Source: an uncultured Cellvibrionales bacterium
GTDB lineage: Bacteria; Pseudomonadota; Gammaproteobacteria; Pseudomonadales; Dasaniaceae
NCBI GenBank assembly: GCA_913019905.1
Contig: CAJVZD010000002.1
Span: 1-64,000, forward strand
Length of the DNA stretch: 64,000 nt
Direction: 5' to 3'
Part shown: positions 25,732 through 33,789 of the stretch, in pieces
How the letters are laid out: every line of letters starts with the position of its first letter
How positions within the stretch are numbered: the first letter of the stretch is position 1
The notes under the pieces: generated by a model
Told to the model about the DNA's origin: nothing
The model's input: only the letters and a program-made list of their open reading frames with translations
Databases searched by the model: none
Program-made: the position numbers and the translations under genes

Positions 25732-26754
25732 CTAAAATAAGTAGCGCAATAGCCGCCTACGGTTTTTTGCATTGTCGACATCAGGATTAAAGACGGCATC
25801 CAAAAGACTTACTACATCTACTCGAGCGCTTCGGTGGCGCATAACTCGACGCCATAGCCACAGATTGAGAGCATGACGAATTTTCGAGGTTTTAGCCAAG
25901 ATGATGATACTAATCACAGTTTTTTGAATCGGTTCGGGCAGCTCAGAAGTCGCTGTCGGCAGATCAGAAGGTTCAAGTATTTTCCCTGGGAGAGCGTCCA
26001 GCCCTCTCTCCACCATAAAATGAAAATCAGTCGGCCACGCCGCTGCCCAGAGATAATCAACCATCCTGCACCAACCCCTCAAAAAACTCAGTTCTTCCCG
26101 CGGGATCACGGTGGTTTCTATATCAGCAATTCGTTCAGCGATCACATCTAAACAAATTTTATGGGCTCGCCATAACGACATCCGCAAGTGTTCGTCATCA
26201 TCGCCTCGTTTTGATATTTGCACTGCGAGGAAAAAATCACACCAGGCCGCTACTCCAGGCTGGAATTTTTTCGGAATATAACGCACCTCTTCCGATGCCC
26301 CGTAAGCATAGTCAAACTGAGTGGCTTCCGACGGCTTTACTATGGAAAAATCTCCTAACGTTCCGGCCCGAATAGCGCCAAGAAGCGGAATAATACTTAA
26401 AGAAAAGTTACCAAACCCCCACGGGGAGTCTTCACTAATTCCATTAAGCGAAGTGTTTAAAGGGTCTAAACGATGCGTCTGATGCTGCCAGTGCAATTGA
26501 AACAGTAACCCCCACAGCGGGTTTCCGGCGTTATCCGCGCCAAATCGCTCTCCTGAATTCGTGGCTTCCAACAATCGACGATAGACTGCCACTCGATGAA
26601 GAAAATTAAAGGGGTCAATAACACTCTCTAATCGCGGTGCAATGCACCAGACCTCAAATAGCGGGAGAGTTTTTAATCCAGCGGGAACAAGCCCTTCTAC
26701 ACCGCGATATGTACCAATCGCTGTAGAATTGAAATGTTCATTCGACGGTGTCAT
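25732..26754 (-). CDS. LEG1-like protein of unknown function
   Basis: Protein of about 340 residues. Several segments resemble, from memory, the animal LEG1 (liver-enriched gene 1 / C6orf58) family: IDPFNFLHRVAVYRRLL, then NPLWGLLFQLHWQHQTHRL near residue 78, a WGFGNFSLSIIPLLGAI segment, and later CRMVDYLWAAAWPTDF. Order and spacing agree with LEG1. No signal peptide is visible, whereas animal LEG1 is secreted, so the bacterial protein is probably cytoplasmic. ATG 26754 with GGAG upstream is preferred over 26796. It stands alone between the hydrolase-OsmC gene and a small membrane protein. Function unknown. Confidence 0.55.
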   Translation of the reverse strand: MTPSNEHFNSTAIGTYRGVEGLVPAGLKTLPLFEVWCIAPRLESVIDPFNFLHRVAVYRRLLEATNSGERFGADNAGNPLWGLLFQLHWQHQTHRLDPLNTSLNGISEDSPWGFGNFSLSIIPLLGAIRAGTLGDFSIVKPSEATQFDYAYGASEEVRYIPKKFQPGVAAWCDFFLAVQISKRGDDDEHLRMSLWRAHKICLDVIAERIADIETTVIPREELSFLRGWCRMVDYLWAAAWPTDFHFMVERGLDALPGKILEPSDLPTATSELPEPIQKTVISIIILAKTSKIRHALNLWLWRRVMRHRSARVDVVSLLDAVFNPDVDNAKNRRRLLRYLF

Positions 26755-26955
26755 TTTTACTCCGCTGCAAATAGTTCCAATGGCAAAACTCCACAACGCT
26801 GAAACACTGTGATAGGGATTATCGTATAAGCGTTAGACACGATGTGTTATACAGACTCGATCTCGGCAAAGCAATTCCCTTGACAAGGCCAGTAGTGGCC
26901 GCTGCGGATAAAGGGCTGCCAACAAACCTACCCCTAACTTCATAAAACCTCGTTT

Positions 26956-27321
26956 TCAGCTTAGTTGTTTCTCTTCTTCAGTGTTCGAATCGCCTATCTT
27001 CCAGAAGTAAGAACTGGCACCAAACAAAGACATGAAAAACAGAAAGATAGCGATCACTTCGTTAGACTCTGACATGTGAGCAGAGCCGCCAATTGTCGAA
27101 GCGATCATCAGCAGAATCAAGGCCGACAATGATAACCAAGCAATGAAGCTAGCGATAGTTTTTGATAACCCTGCCAGTGAAGGTAAGAATATAGACAATA
27201 TAACTACAGCGGCAAGACACAAGAAGAGAATGGGCCAAAAACTAAAACCAAATATCTTCACACCATACCCGCAACATAAAATAATCGTTATTCCAAAAAA
27301 CATCTTCAAAATAGTCGTCAT
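26956..27321 (-). CDS. Small membrane protein, unknown
   Basis: A 121-residue hydrophobic protein with about four predicted membrane segments (ILKMFFGITIILCCGYGVKI, FWPILFLCLAAVVILSIFLP, FIAWLSLSALILLMIAST and IAIFLFFMSLFGASSYFW) and a charged C-terminus. I recognise no family. It starts the run of short leftward genes that fills 27-46 kb. The ribosome-binding site is weak. Confidence 0.55.
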   Translation of the reverse strand: MTTILKMFFGITIILCCGYGVKIFGFSFWPILFLCLAAVVILSIFLPSLAGLSKTIASFIAWLSLSALILLMIASTIGGSAHMSESNEVIAIFLFFMSLFGASSYFWKIGDSNTEEEKQLS

Positions 27322-27351
27322 TATCTATTCACCGTATCTGGAAATTATTAT

Positions 27352-27987
27352 TTAAACCTTCAGCAATCTCGGCAATTCAGACAAGTTTTCGATGAAATAC
27401 TTGGCGCCGGTAAAATCATGTGTTTTAGTAAACTCATTGTGAACAATAGCGCAATCGATACCAGCAGAAATTGCCGACCGAAGGCCGCGTTGAGAATCTT
27501 CAACGACTAACGTTTCAGATGCTTTAGCCCCAAATTTTTCCAGCCCGAACAAATACGGCTCCGGATGAGGCTTGGACTTGCAGTAATCTTCTCTCACAAT
27601 GAAAAAATCCATGAATGAAAGAATATCAGGATTTCTATGGATGAGATCAAAGTCAACACGCTTTGACGTCGTCACTATTGCCATTTTATGTGTTGTTGAA
27701 AGAGATTCCAGTACTGACTTTACCCCCGATATTTCTATGTCTTTTTGTTGAATATAGTCTTGATAGTAAGTATCCCGCTCTTTTCTTTTACGGTCAATTT
27801 CACATAGATCAACACCTGATTCCCGCGCTATATCCCAGCATGACTTTCCGTCGGACATATAAGCAAGATACGTCGATTTGTCCAGATCAACACCAAGTTC
27901 ACTCAGAGCGCGAAGGTTTGATTGAAAATACCAATACTCTGTGTCGACGAGAACACCATCATTATCCCAAAGAATATAATTATACAT
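27352..27987 (-). CDS. HAD superfamily phosphatase / phosphoglucomutase-like
   Basis: Haloacid dehalogenase-fold hydrolase of 211 residues. Motif I is ILWDNDGVLVDTE with nucleophile Asp8 and general acid Asp10. Motif II is IVTTSKR, and motifs III/IV are KSKPHPEPYLF and VVEDSQRG. The helical cap between motifs I and II and the DGVLVDTE signature place it with beta-phosphoglucomutase and sugar-phosphate phosphatases. Substrate unknown. It is separated by only 30 bp from the downstream small membrane protein gene. Confidence 0.83.
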   Translation of the reverse strand: MYNYILWDNDGVLVDTEYWYFQSNLRALSELGVDLDKSTYLAYMSDGKSCWDIARESGVDLCEIDRKRKERDTYYQDYIQQKDIEISGVKSVLESLSTTHKMAIVTTSKRVDFDLIHRNPDILSFMDFFIVREDYCKSKPHPEPYLFGLEKFGAKASETLVVEDSQRGLRSAISAGIDCAIVHNEFTKTHDFTGAKYFIENLSELPRLLKV

Positions 27988-28229
27988 AGGCCCGAATCTA
28001 GTTTTAATTCATGAACAAGAAGACAGGCCTTTTTCTTAGGCAGTCAGCCTCCTACCGAGTTAGTGATACTGAACAACGAGGTGCAATTTATATTGTCTCT
28101 ATGGAAATAATTGCTAGCTCCAAAAGAGCAACAAGCATCTATCTATCGAACATCTATCAATTGAAATAGAATGCTATTCTCGCCTTAGATCCGGCGCAAA
28201 TTCTTTTTATCCCGTGATTACTTTTTATC

Positions 28230-28610
28230 TCACTTTCCCTTAATTCTCTGGTTATCCAACAGAACATAACTCAAACCGATGAGTGCAAAATTTGTTGTGA
28301 CGGGATTGAACGCTTCGATCAGAATAACGGGGATTTGTACCGCTACAAATAAGCAAAGAAAGAATAAAGAAAAAATACTCAACAACAAAACTGTTCTGTT
28401 TTTATACATCACAATCAACACAACACCAAAAATTATTTCAGAAACACCTGCAAATTTAGTAATGAGATTAGACACCTCGATAGAAAAACCCAGTGTTGCT
28501 GTTATTTGTTGTTCCAGTGGCGCAACAGCCCATAGCTTTGGGAAAAAACCGTGATAAATCCAACTGAACCCCAATAAAAATCTTAGCAATTGTATAGAGT
28601 TTCGACTCAT
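28230..28610 (-). CDS. DoxX-like membrane protein
   Basis: A 126-residue integral membrane protein with four hydrophobic helices. It has a DoxX/SURF4-like start (LLRFLLGFSWIYHGFFPKL) and the central LITKFAGVSEIIFGVVLIV. DoxX-type proteins are quinol-oxidase or redox-accessory membrane proteins, but small homologues like this one have no assigned function. The gene is preceded and followed by short unrelated genes. Confidence 0.65.
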   Translation of the reverse strand: MSRNSIQLLRFLLGFSWIYHGFFPKLWAVAPLEQQITATLGFSIEVSNLITKFAGVSEIIFGVVLIVMYKNRTVLLLSIFSLFFLCLFVAVQIPVILIEAFNPVTTNFALIGLSYVLLDNQRIKGK

Positions 28611-28663
28611 TGATCACCTGTGATTACAGTGTGTTGGGAAAACTCCGTTTTTGAAATCGCTGA

Positions 28664-28885
28664 TCACTGACGGCCATTCTTCTCTTCGAGTACGGCCTCT
28701 CGGTCCTTCTCATAGGAGTCATAACTTTGATCGTGATCTTTCATACATTTTTCGTACTGGCCTTGGGGAAGTTTTTGACAGTCTAATCTTTCACTGCCTT
28801 GAATGGATTCGTAAATTTGCCTATTAGTGCACGATGCCAAAAAAATAGCAGCGATAATAAAGGCGCTATACAAAATATGTCTCAT
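28664..28885 (-). CDS. Small predicted lipoprotein
   Basis: A 73-residue protein with signal and lipobox (YSAFIIAAIFLASCTNRQ). The mature part is short and charged with two cysteines (DCQKLPQGQYEKCMKDHD), which could form a disulfide. It resembles small conserved gammaproteobacterial lipoproteins of unknown role. Confidence 0.6.
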   Translation of the reverse strand: MRHILYSAFIIAAIFLASCTNRQIYESIQGSERLDCQKLPQGQYEKCMKDHDQSYDSYEKDREAVLEEKNGRQ

Positions 28886-29093
28886 ACGATCTCCTGAAAG
28901 TCGACTAAGTGGCCGTGGCGAGAATTTCCGCCATTTAAAGACTATCTTTAAACGTTATATATTTAACCAGCTACTGGTCATCAATCCCTATTTAACGCAA
29001 CTGTCATGGACCAATTGCTTTACCGCTCATAAGGTATGTTTTCTTGTGATCAATCATCGGCTTTTTTGTTCGAGAGCTAACAGCCATAGAATT

Positions 29094-29597
29094 TCAGAAC
29101 TTTCTGGAATCATAGGCCCAGTGCAGTAACGCCTGCCGCTGTTTTTTCCGACAGCTATAATCATATTGCTCACAATACTTCTTAACAGCGCCCGCATGAC
29201 GCCTAAACGCCTTCCATCGTTTTACTTGACGAATATCCTCGTCCTGCGTCCGTCTGCCCATATAATACCGACAGTACCATTGAAACCATCCTCGAGGGTC
29301 TTGCGGATGAATCCATCCTTTTCTCTGCCATTCTGCCAACGACTGTGACGCATCAACTGAAAAATAGTTGAGCGAAGTATCCTTCCGCTCTGGACTCAAT
29401 TTTGCCTCACAAAACCAATGATCCGGAAATTCCTGCTGACAATCATTAAGATATTTTCCGCCAAAAACACCGAGAGACAACATTTCCTTTGGTGTCAATT
29501 CGGGCTGAAAGTCGTCCGAAAAATTCTCCCCTTCTGGCTCAACCAATTGATAACGGTAACCGCATTGCATTCTGTCTGCCACATTAACCATTTTCAT
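29094..29597 (-). CDS. Conserved hypothetical protein, Trp/Tyr-rich
   Basis: A 167-residue soluble protein rich in aromatic and basic residues. The central block WQRKGWIHPQDPRGWFQWYC is followed by RYYMGRR and a C-terminal basic helix with several cysteines. I recall similar uncharacterised proteins in bacteria and in algae or fungi, but know no function. It lies 18 bp downstream of the DUF899 gene and is probably co-transcribed. Confidence 0.6.
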   Translation of the reverse strand: MKMVNVADRMQCGYRYQLVEPEGENFSDDFQPELTPKEMLSLGVFGGKYLNDCQQEFPDHWFCEAKLSPERKDTSLNYFSVDASQSLAEWQRKGWIHPQDPRGWFQWYCRYYMGRRTQDEDIRQVKRWKAFRRHAGAVKKYCEQYDYSCRKKQRQALLHWAYDSRKF

Positions 29598-29615
29598 ATC
29601 ATATTCGATTTTTGC

Positions 29616-30251
29616 CTAATTCCCGCCATAGGGCAGCAGATCTATGTATCCATAGGTGCCATTCATTTGCTGAATCCCTCTGTTATGGGCCGAATAGGTA
29701 TGGCATATGCCGTCATCCGTTTTGACAAAGACATTGATACCACCGCTTTCACCTCGATCGTAAGCGATTATTTCGTCACCCACCATTACAGATTCACAGT
29801 CAGGCGGCACCGACATATGAAAATCGGAATTGAACGCCGAGTTATAAGAAGATGCCCAGGGAAAAGTCCATGCTCTTGATTTTTTCACCTCGTTAATCAT
29901 ATCAATCGGTGCGCGCGATACCGCAACCAGCGCCGCATCGTGGCGTTCCAATTGACCCAGGGTCCCATTAAACGCCTCGGCCCAAGCACTACATCCATCG
30001 CAAGGCGACTTCCACTGTGGTCCATACATGAAGTGATAGATAATGAGCTGGTGATTTGAACCAAATAGTTCTTCGAGCGTGACTTTACCCTCAGGTAGCT
30101 CTAGCTCATAGGTTTTTTTGATAGAGACCCAAGGGTGTTTTTGCCGCTCCAATGCAAGAAGGTCCAATTCGCGGGTAACCGCCTTTTCCCTTCGCAGCAA
30201 CGCCATGCGCTCTTTAAGCCACACATCCCTATTCACTATTGTACCTGTCAT
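29616..30251 (-). CDS. DUF899 family thioredoxin-fold protein
   Basis: Protein of 211 residues matching DUF899. It has a helical N-terminus (LLRREKAVTRELD) and an LEELFGSNHQLIIYHFMYGP strand as in AhpC/thioredoxin folds. SPCDGCSAWAEAF places a CxxC-like pair at the active-site position. The family is predicted to be redox-active but has no defined substrate. It is probably in a two-gene unit with the Trp-rich protein downstream. Confidence 0.78.
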   Translation of the reverse strand: MTGTIVNRDVWLKERMALLRREKAVTRELDLLALERQKHPWVSIKKTYELELPEGKVTLEELFGSNHQLIIYHFMYGPQWKSPCDGCSAWAEAFNGTLGQLERHDAALVAVSRAPIDMINEVKKSRAWTFPWASSYNSAFNSDFHMSVPPDCESVMVGDEIIAYDRGESGGINVFVKTDDGICHTYSAHNRGIQQMNGTYGYIDLLPYGGN

Positions 30252-30404
30252 AAGCCCTCCAAAAGTGTTGGTGTCTAGTCATGAAACAGTCTAATGCGTC
30301 GCTGTACGATCGTGCCTGTTCAAGAATACAGTCACACTAATCATAGTGTCTCTGACCGTTATTTTGTAGGTTTACGCCAACTGTTAGTCGACCTAATAAA
30401 ATAG

Positions 30405-30821
30405 TTACGCCGGGGACATTTTGTCGTAAATTCTGGCGCCAGCAATTGCTGCCAACGGCAGCTCAATTACCCCCCAAATAAATGTCGTGATAGCAATGGT
30501 ATTATTAATGTAACCGGCTAGCCACATACCCGCAAGAACCCAGCCCCATATGAGTAGCCCGATGGTAAAACCCGCGATCAGGGCCGACTTCAACCCCGCA
30601 CCATATTTATGTGTGAAGACTTCATAAAGCCACATCAACACAAAGCCCAGAACAAATAATTTAACCATCGCTAAACTAACTATCCAATCGGCAGGCGTTG
30701 CGAGATTCAATTGTGCATTAGCGACCTCCCAACTGGATTTCAGTAACACAGCATTTAGCACGCCCTCGCCGACAGCGATGATAAGACCGGCAACCGAACC
30801 TGATAATAAAATCGCCTTCAT
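30405..30821 (-). CDS. Four-helix membrane protein, unknown
   Basis: A 138-residue integral membrane protein with about four helices (LSGSVAGLIIAVGEGVLNAV, LAMVKLFVLGFVLMWLYEVF, LIAGFTIGLLIWGWVLAGMW, ITTFIWGVIELPLAAIAGA). The pattern is seen in uncharacterised bacterial membrane proteins. No catalytic motif. Confidence 0.6.
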   Translation of the reverse strand: MKAILLSGSVAGLIIAVGEGVLNAVLLKSSWEVANAQLNLATPADWIVSLAMVKLFVLGFVLMWLYEVFTHKYGAGLKSALIAGFTIGLLIWGWVLAGMWLAGYINNTIAITTFIWGVIELPLAAIAGARIYDKMSPA

Positions 30822-30918
30822 TAAGTCATATACCCTTTGTTATGAGAGAATTTACAATCTCGATATTCGATTTTTTGGCTCAGACTACAATATTCTGTAA
30901 ACTCACCAAACATCAAAA

Positions 30919-31161
30919 CTAACGCTTATTTCTAGAGTGATTTTTGGCCAACCGTTCATTGCCGTGTTTATAGTTACCCGTTAGCCTTGCCATCAGTTGC
31001 TGCTGCTCCGAAAATGACCCACGTTCGATTTGCTCGCTAATGCGCATCGCCTTCGATCCAGAAAACTTCGTCGCAAACTTCCCGCCATGGCGAATTTCCA
31101 GATCACCGTTTTTCATGGGGTAGAATACAAACCCAAGATCCCCTTCAAATGATTTTTTCAT
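30919..31161 (-). CDS. Small basic hypothetical protein
   Basis: An 80-residue soluble protein. The N-terminal part GDLGFVFYPMKNGDLEIRH, then GGKFATKFSGSKAM, looks like a compact beta fold. The C-terminus is very basic (HGNERLAKNHSRNKR) and may contact nucleic acid. Its ATG overlaps the stop of a preceding short reading frame as ATGA. Confidence 0.5.
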   Translation of the reverse strand: MKKSFEGDLGFVFYPMKNGDLEIRHGGKFATKFSGSKAMRISEQIERGSFSEQQQLMARLTGNYKHGNERLAKNHSRNKR

Positions 31162-31352
31162 ATGTCATTCTTTAAAAGTGTGTTGATTCCAAATGGCGAC
31201 AGAACCTTCTTCTGCTGAAAAATACGAGTCATTCTAATTTTCCGCTGACCTTCACCACAGATTAAAAACACCAAGCCCGCTGTGATAATATTGAATGGAG
31301 TATGCGCTAAAAAGATGTTCAATGGCTCCGTTATCTTGTTTATCGATCTCAT
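31158..31352 (-). CDS. Possible short membrane peptide gene
   Basis: A 64-residue reading frame with one hydrophobic stretch (FNIITAGLVFLICG). It is not otherwise recognisable and has no clear ribosome-binding site. The only support is the ATGA stop/start overlap with the next gene, typical of translational coupling. It may equally be chance. Confidence 0.22.
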   Translation of the reverse strand: MRSINKITEPLNIFLAHTPFNIITAGLVFLICGEGQRKIRMTRIFQQKKVLSPFGINTLLKNDI

Positions 31353-31417
31353 TCGACAAATCGTTTCGGCTAATTCACCGACCTGATTTTATTCCGCCAC
31401 ACGACAACTTATAAAAA

Positions 31418-31951
31418 CTACGAATAAACCTGCGATGCACTCTGTGCCATTGCTATCAACTTGGCAACTGTATTTCCGTTTCTGCCGGTCACCGCACCGC
31501 CCAAACAAGCGGCGAGATTCGACACCAATTTCGACCGTCCAATGCCATCCGGCGCATGTAAATAGAAAACACTTCCTATTATTTCATACCTTTCTGTTGT
31601 CGATGCCATTTCCAATAGTTTTTTGGTATCCGGTTTCAGAGAGTTGACTGGAAAGTATAAGTGTAGCAATTTTCTTTCAACCGACTTGAAAGGATTATTC
31701 GCAATGGCGAGCTCAAATTGTGATTTTTCAATTGTCAGAATTTCCGGCCTGAAGCCAAACTTATTTTCTATTTCAGCAACTATATTTTCTGTTGGCTTTC
31801 TCTCACTGTTAAGAACAACATTACCACTTTGAATATAGGTTTCAACATTATGAAATCCAGACTGTAGCAGCAGCGAGGTCAATTCTTTCATTGGAAGTAT
31901 ATTTTTTCCCCCAACATTAATCGCGCGAAGCAGTAATATATAAGTCTTCAT
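31418..31951 (-). CDS. DUF1697 family protein
   Basis: A 177-residue protein with the hallmark DUF1697 start (YILLLRAINVGGKNILPMK) and NVETYIQSGNVVLNS. The C-terminal GRNGNTVAKLIAMA segment is also typical. The family is widespread but biochemically undefined. No operon partner is evident. Confidence 0.85.
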   Translation of the reverse strand: MKTYILLLRAINVGGKNILPMKELTSLLLQSGFHNVETYIQSGNVVLNSERKPTENIVAEIENKFGFRPEILTIEKSQFELAIANNPFKSVERKLLHLYFPVNSLKPDTKKLLEMASTTERYEIIGSVFYLHAPDGIGRSKLVSNLAACLGGAVTGRNGNTVAKLIAMAQSASQVYS

Positions 31952-32073
31952 GACTGTTTGCGGTTATTCCTATCTTGTGGAAATTATCGAGAAGTCAATC
32001 ATTTAGGGTGCAATTATTAAGATGCCCATTATCTAAAGGCTATTTATTAGAGGAATGGTCTCGTGGTGACACA

Positions 32074-32108
32074 CAGTCCGCTGGCGAGCATTCATTCGCT
32101 ACGGACTG
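32074..32108. other. Inverted repeat spanning the HxlR stop codon
   Basis: CAGTCCG and CGGACTG form a 7-bp outer stem, with GCGA/TCGC pairing inside. The hairpin includes the last codons and the stop of the HxlR gene. There is no T-run, so it is more likely an RNA-stability or processing structure than a classical terminator. Confidence 0.45.
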
Positions 32109-32454
32109 ATTCATCCCAATCTTGTGTAATATCTTCCTGAAGCTTTTCCAGCTCATCTAAAATCCGCACAAATTTTTCGCCGAATTCTGTCACATTATAT
32201 TCAACTCTGGGCGGCAACTCGTTATAGGCGATGCGCTCAAGAATACCAAAATCAACATTTCTTTTCAGACATTGGTTCAGGACCTTAGTCGTTAATCCGT
32301 CAACGTTCCTTACCATTTCTCCGGGTCGGTTGATGCCTTCCAACAACAGCTGATACACCGTCAACGACCATTTACAGCCGTAGATAGTCTCGACCATGCG
32401 CGCAGAACGCTGCGGAGGTGTTTTTCGTAAAACTTTTTTTTCCTTAGTTTTCAT
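32092..32454 (-). CDS. HxlR family transcriptional regulator
   Basis: Winged-helix regulator of 120 residues. The HxlR core is visible: GCKWSLTVYQLLLEGINRPGEM, then TTKVLNQCLKRNVDFGILER and PPRVEYNVTEFG. The usual N-terminal thiol-sensing Cys position is covered by the Cys of YGCKWS. It is divergent from an SDR gene, with a GTAC-spaced site between them. It probably controls that gene in response to electrophiles or redox change, as for YodB/HypR-type relatives (inference). Confidence 0.88.
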   Translation of the reverse strand: MKTKEKKVLRKTPPQRSARMVETIYGCKWSLTVYQLLLEGINRPGEMVRNVDGLTTKVLNQCLKRNVDFGILERIAYNELPPRVEYNVTEFGEKFVRILDELEKLQEDITQDWDESVRSE

Positions 32455-32460
32455 AAAGAT

Positions 32461-32474
32461 GTACCAAAAAGTAC
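32461..32474. promoter_or_regulatory. Operator-like GTAC-N6-GTAC site
   Basis: GTAC-CAAAAA-GTAC lies 7 bp upstream of the HxlR start in the divergent spacer. Two GTAC/TAC-GTA half-sites at this spacing are what HxlR-type dimers often bind. Confidence 0.5.
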
Positions 32475-32566
32475 CTAGTCAACCAGAATGTGCTTACTTT
32501 TCAAAAGGTTAAGGTTTTATTTAAGCTATGTCTACAGTTTAGAAATTTAACCGAGGAAAAAGTCTT

Positions 32567-33331
32567 ATGAGCAACAACAAAACAGTGGCAATGATTGTGG
32601 GTGGTTCTAGCGGTATGGGTTTTACCATAGCCGAGCAATTAGCGAGCAAAGGTATCCGAACAGTGATAATTGGTCGTTCCGCTGCCAAATTAGAAGCGGC
32701 GAAAGTCAAATTATCTACCATGGCTCAAGTCGAAATCTTGCAGGCAGATCTATATAACAGCAGCGATGTCGAGCGCGTAATTAGCTATGCTAGTAACCAT
32801 GACAGACCCATTCAGTATTTGGTGAACGCGGCGGGATACTTCAACCCAACGCCATTCCTGGAACACGACAACGGGAGTTATGACACTTACATGGAACTTA
32901 ACCGCGCCACTTTTTTTATTACTCAGGCGGTAACCAACAACATGATCAGCAACGGCGGCGGGTCGATAGTTAATATTGGTTCGATGTGGGCAAAGCAAGC
33001 GATCAAGGCCACTCCATCATCAGCGTATTCGATGGCAAAGGCTGGCCTTCACTCTTTGACTCAACATTTGGCAATGGAACTGGCTGAGCACAATATACGA
33101 GTGAACGCAGTCTCTCCAGCCGTGGTGAAAACGCCTATTTACGAGGCATTTATAGACCCAGTAGAAATGGACGAAGCACTGGCCGGCTTTAACGATTTTC
33201 ACCCATCCGGGCGGATAGGTACCACGGAGGATGTTGCTAATGCGGTTAGTTTCCTACTAAGCGACAAGGCAAGCTGGGTAACCGGTGCAATTTGGGACGT
33301 TGATGGTGGAATAATGGCGGGAAGAAATTGA
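32567..33331 (+). CDS. Short-chain dehydrogenase/reductase (SDR)
   Basis: Classical SDR of 254 residues. The cofactor motif is [19 protein letters not shown] is at about residue 88, and the catalytic Ser is in NIGSMWAKQ. The YxxxK motif reads AYSMAKAGL, and the C-terminal [12 protein letters not shown] is typical. It probably reduces a quinone, aldehyde or ketone with NAD(P)H. It is divergent from the HxlR regulator that likely controls it. AGGAAA precedes ATG. Confidence 0.88.
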   Translation: MSNNKTVAMIVGGSSGMGFTIAEQLASKGIRTVIIGRSAAKLEAAKVKLSTMAQVEILQADLYNSSDVERVISYASNHDRPIQYLVNAAGYFNPTPFLEHDNGSYDTYMELNRATFFITQAVTNNMISNGGGSIVNIGSMWAKQAIKATPSSAYSMAKAGLHSLTQHLAMELAEHNIRVNAVSPAVVKTPIYEAFIDPVEMDEALAGFNDFHPSGRIGTTEDVANAVSFLLSDKASWVTGAIWDVDGGIMAGRN

Positions 33332-33425
33332 TTCTCTTTCACCTTAAATCTATCGCTTAAACTAAGGAGATGAATGGTTAGTCAGCTGATGTTGAATGCC
33401 CTTACTTTTAACAGTAACTAGTAGC

Positions 33426-33587
33426 TAGTGGCCATCCAGAAATGACAAAATGTCGTCATTGCACGCGGCTCAGCTCGACCCGCAATCGGATTTTTCTAAC
33501 GCATCGATAGTTATGTATTAATTCTAACGCTCAAGATTGCCGCGTCGCTACGCTTCTCGCATTAACACTATTTCTGGATAGGCACGA
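33426..33587. mobile_element. Non-autonomous element, copy B, with IS-like ends
   Basis: A ~162 bp element beginning TAGTGGCCATCCAGAAATG and ending, read inward on the minus strand, TCGTGCCTATCCAGAAATAG. Both ends resemble the insertion sequence ends at 42-1719. The interior matches copies A and C (AAAATGTCGTCATTGC, GATAGTTATGTATTAATTC, CGCGTCGCTACGCTTCTCGC). It lies between two convergent genes and has no coding capacity. The rest of the 33332-33789 spacer shows nothing clear. Confidence 0.8.
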
Positions 33588-33789
33588 GCTAATCGCTAAA
33601 AGGAAAGGAGCGTCAGTTTTATCGATTAAGTTAATCTGTTGATTCGCCATTGCTTGGCTGTGAAGATTGTCTTCTGGATATACGCAGCCAAAACAAAGAT
33701 TTGGCTTAGGGCATTTCGCTTTCCGCCGATTGTTTAACAGTCTAATGACACCGAACGGTACACAGTCGTAAACAATGTTTTTATCAACA

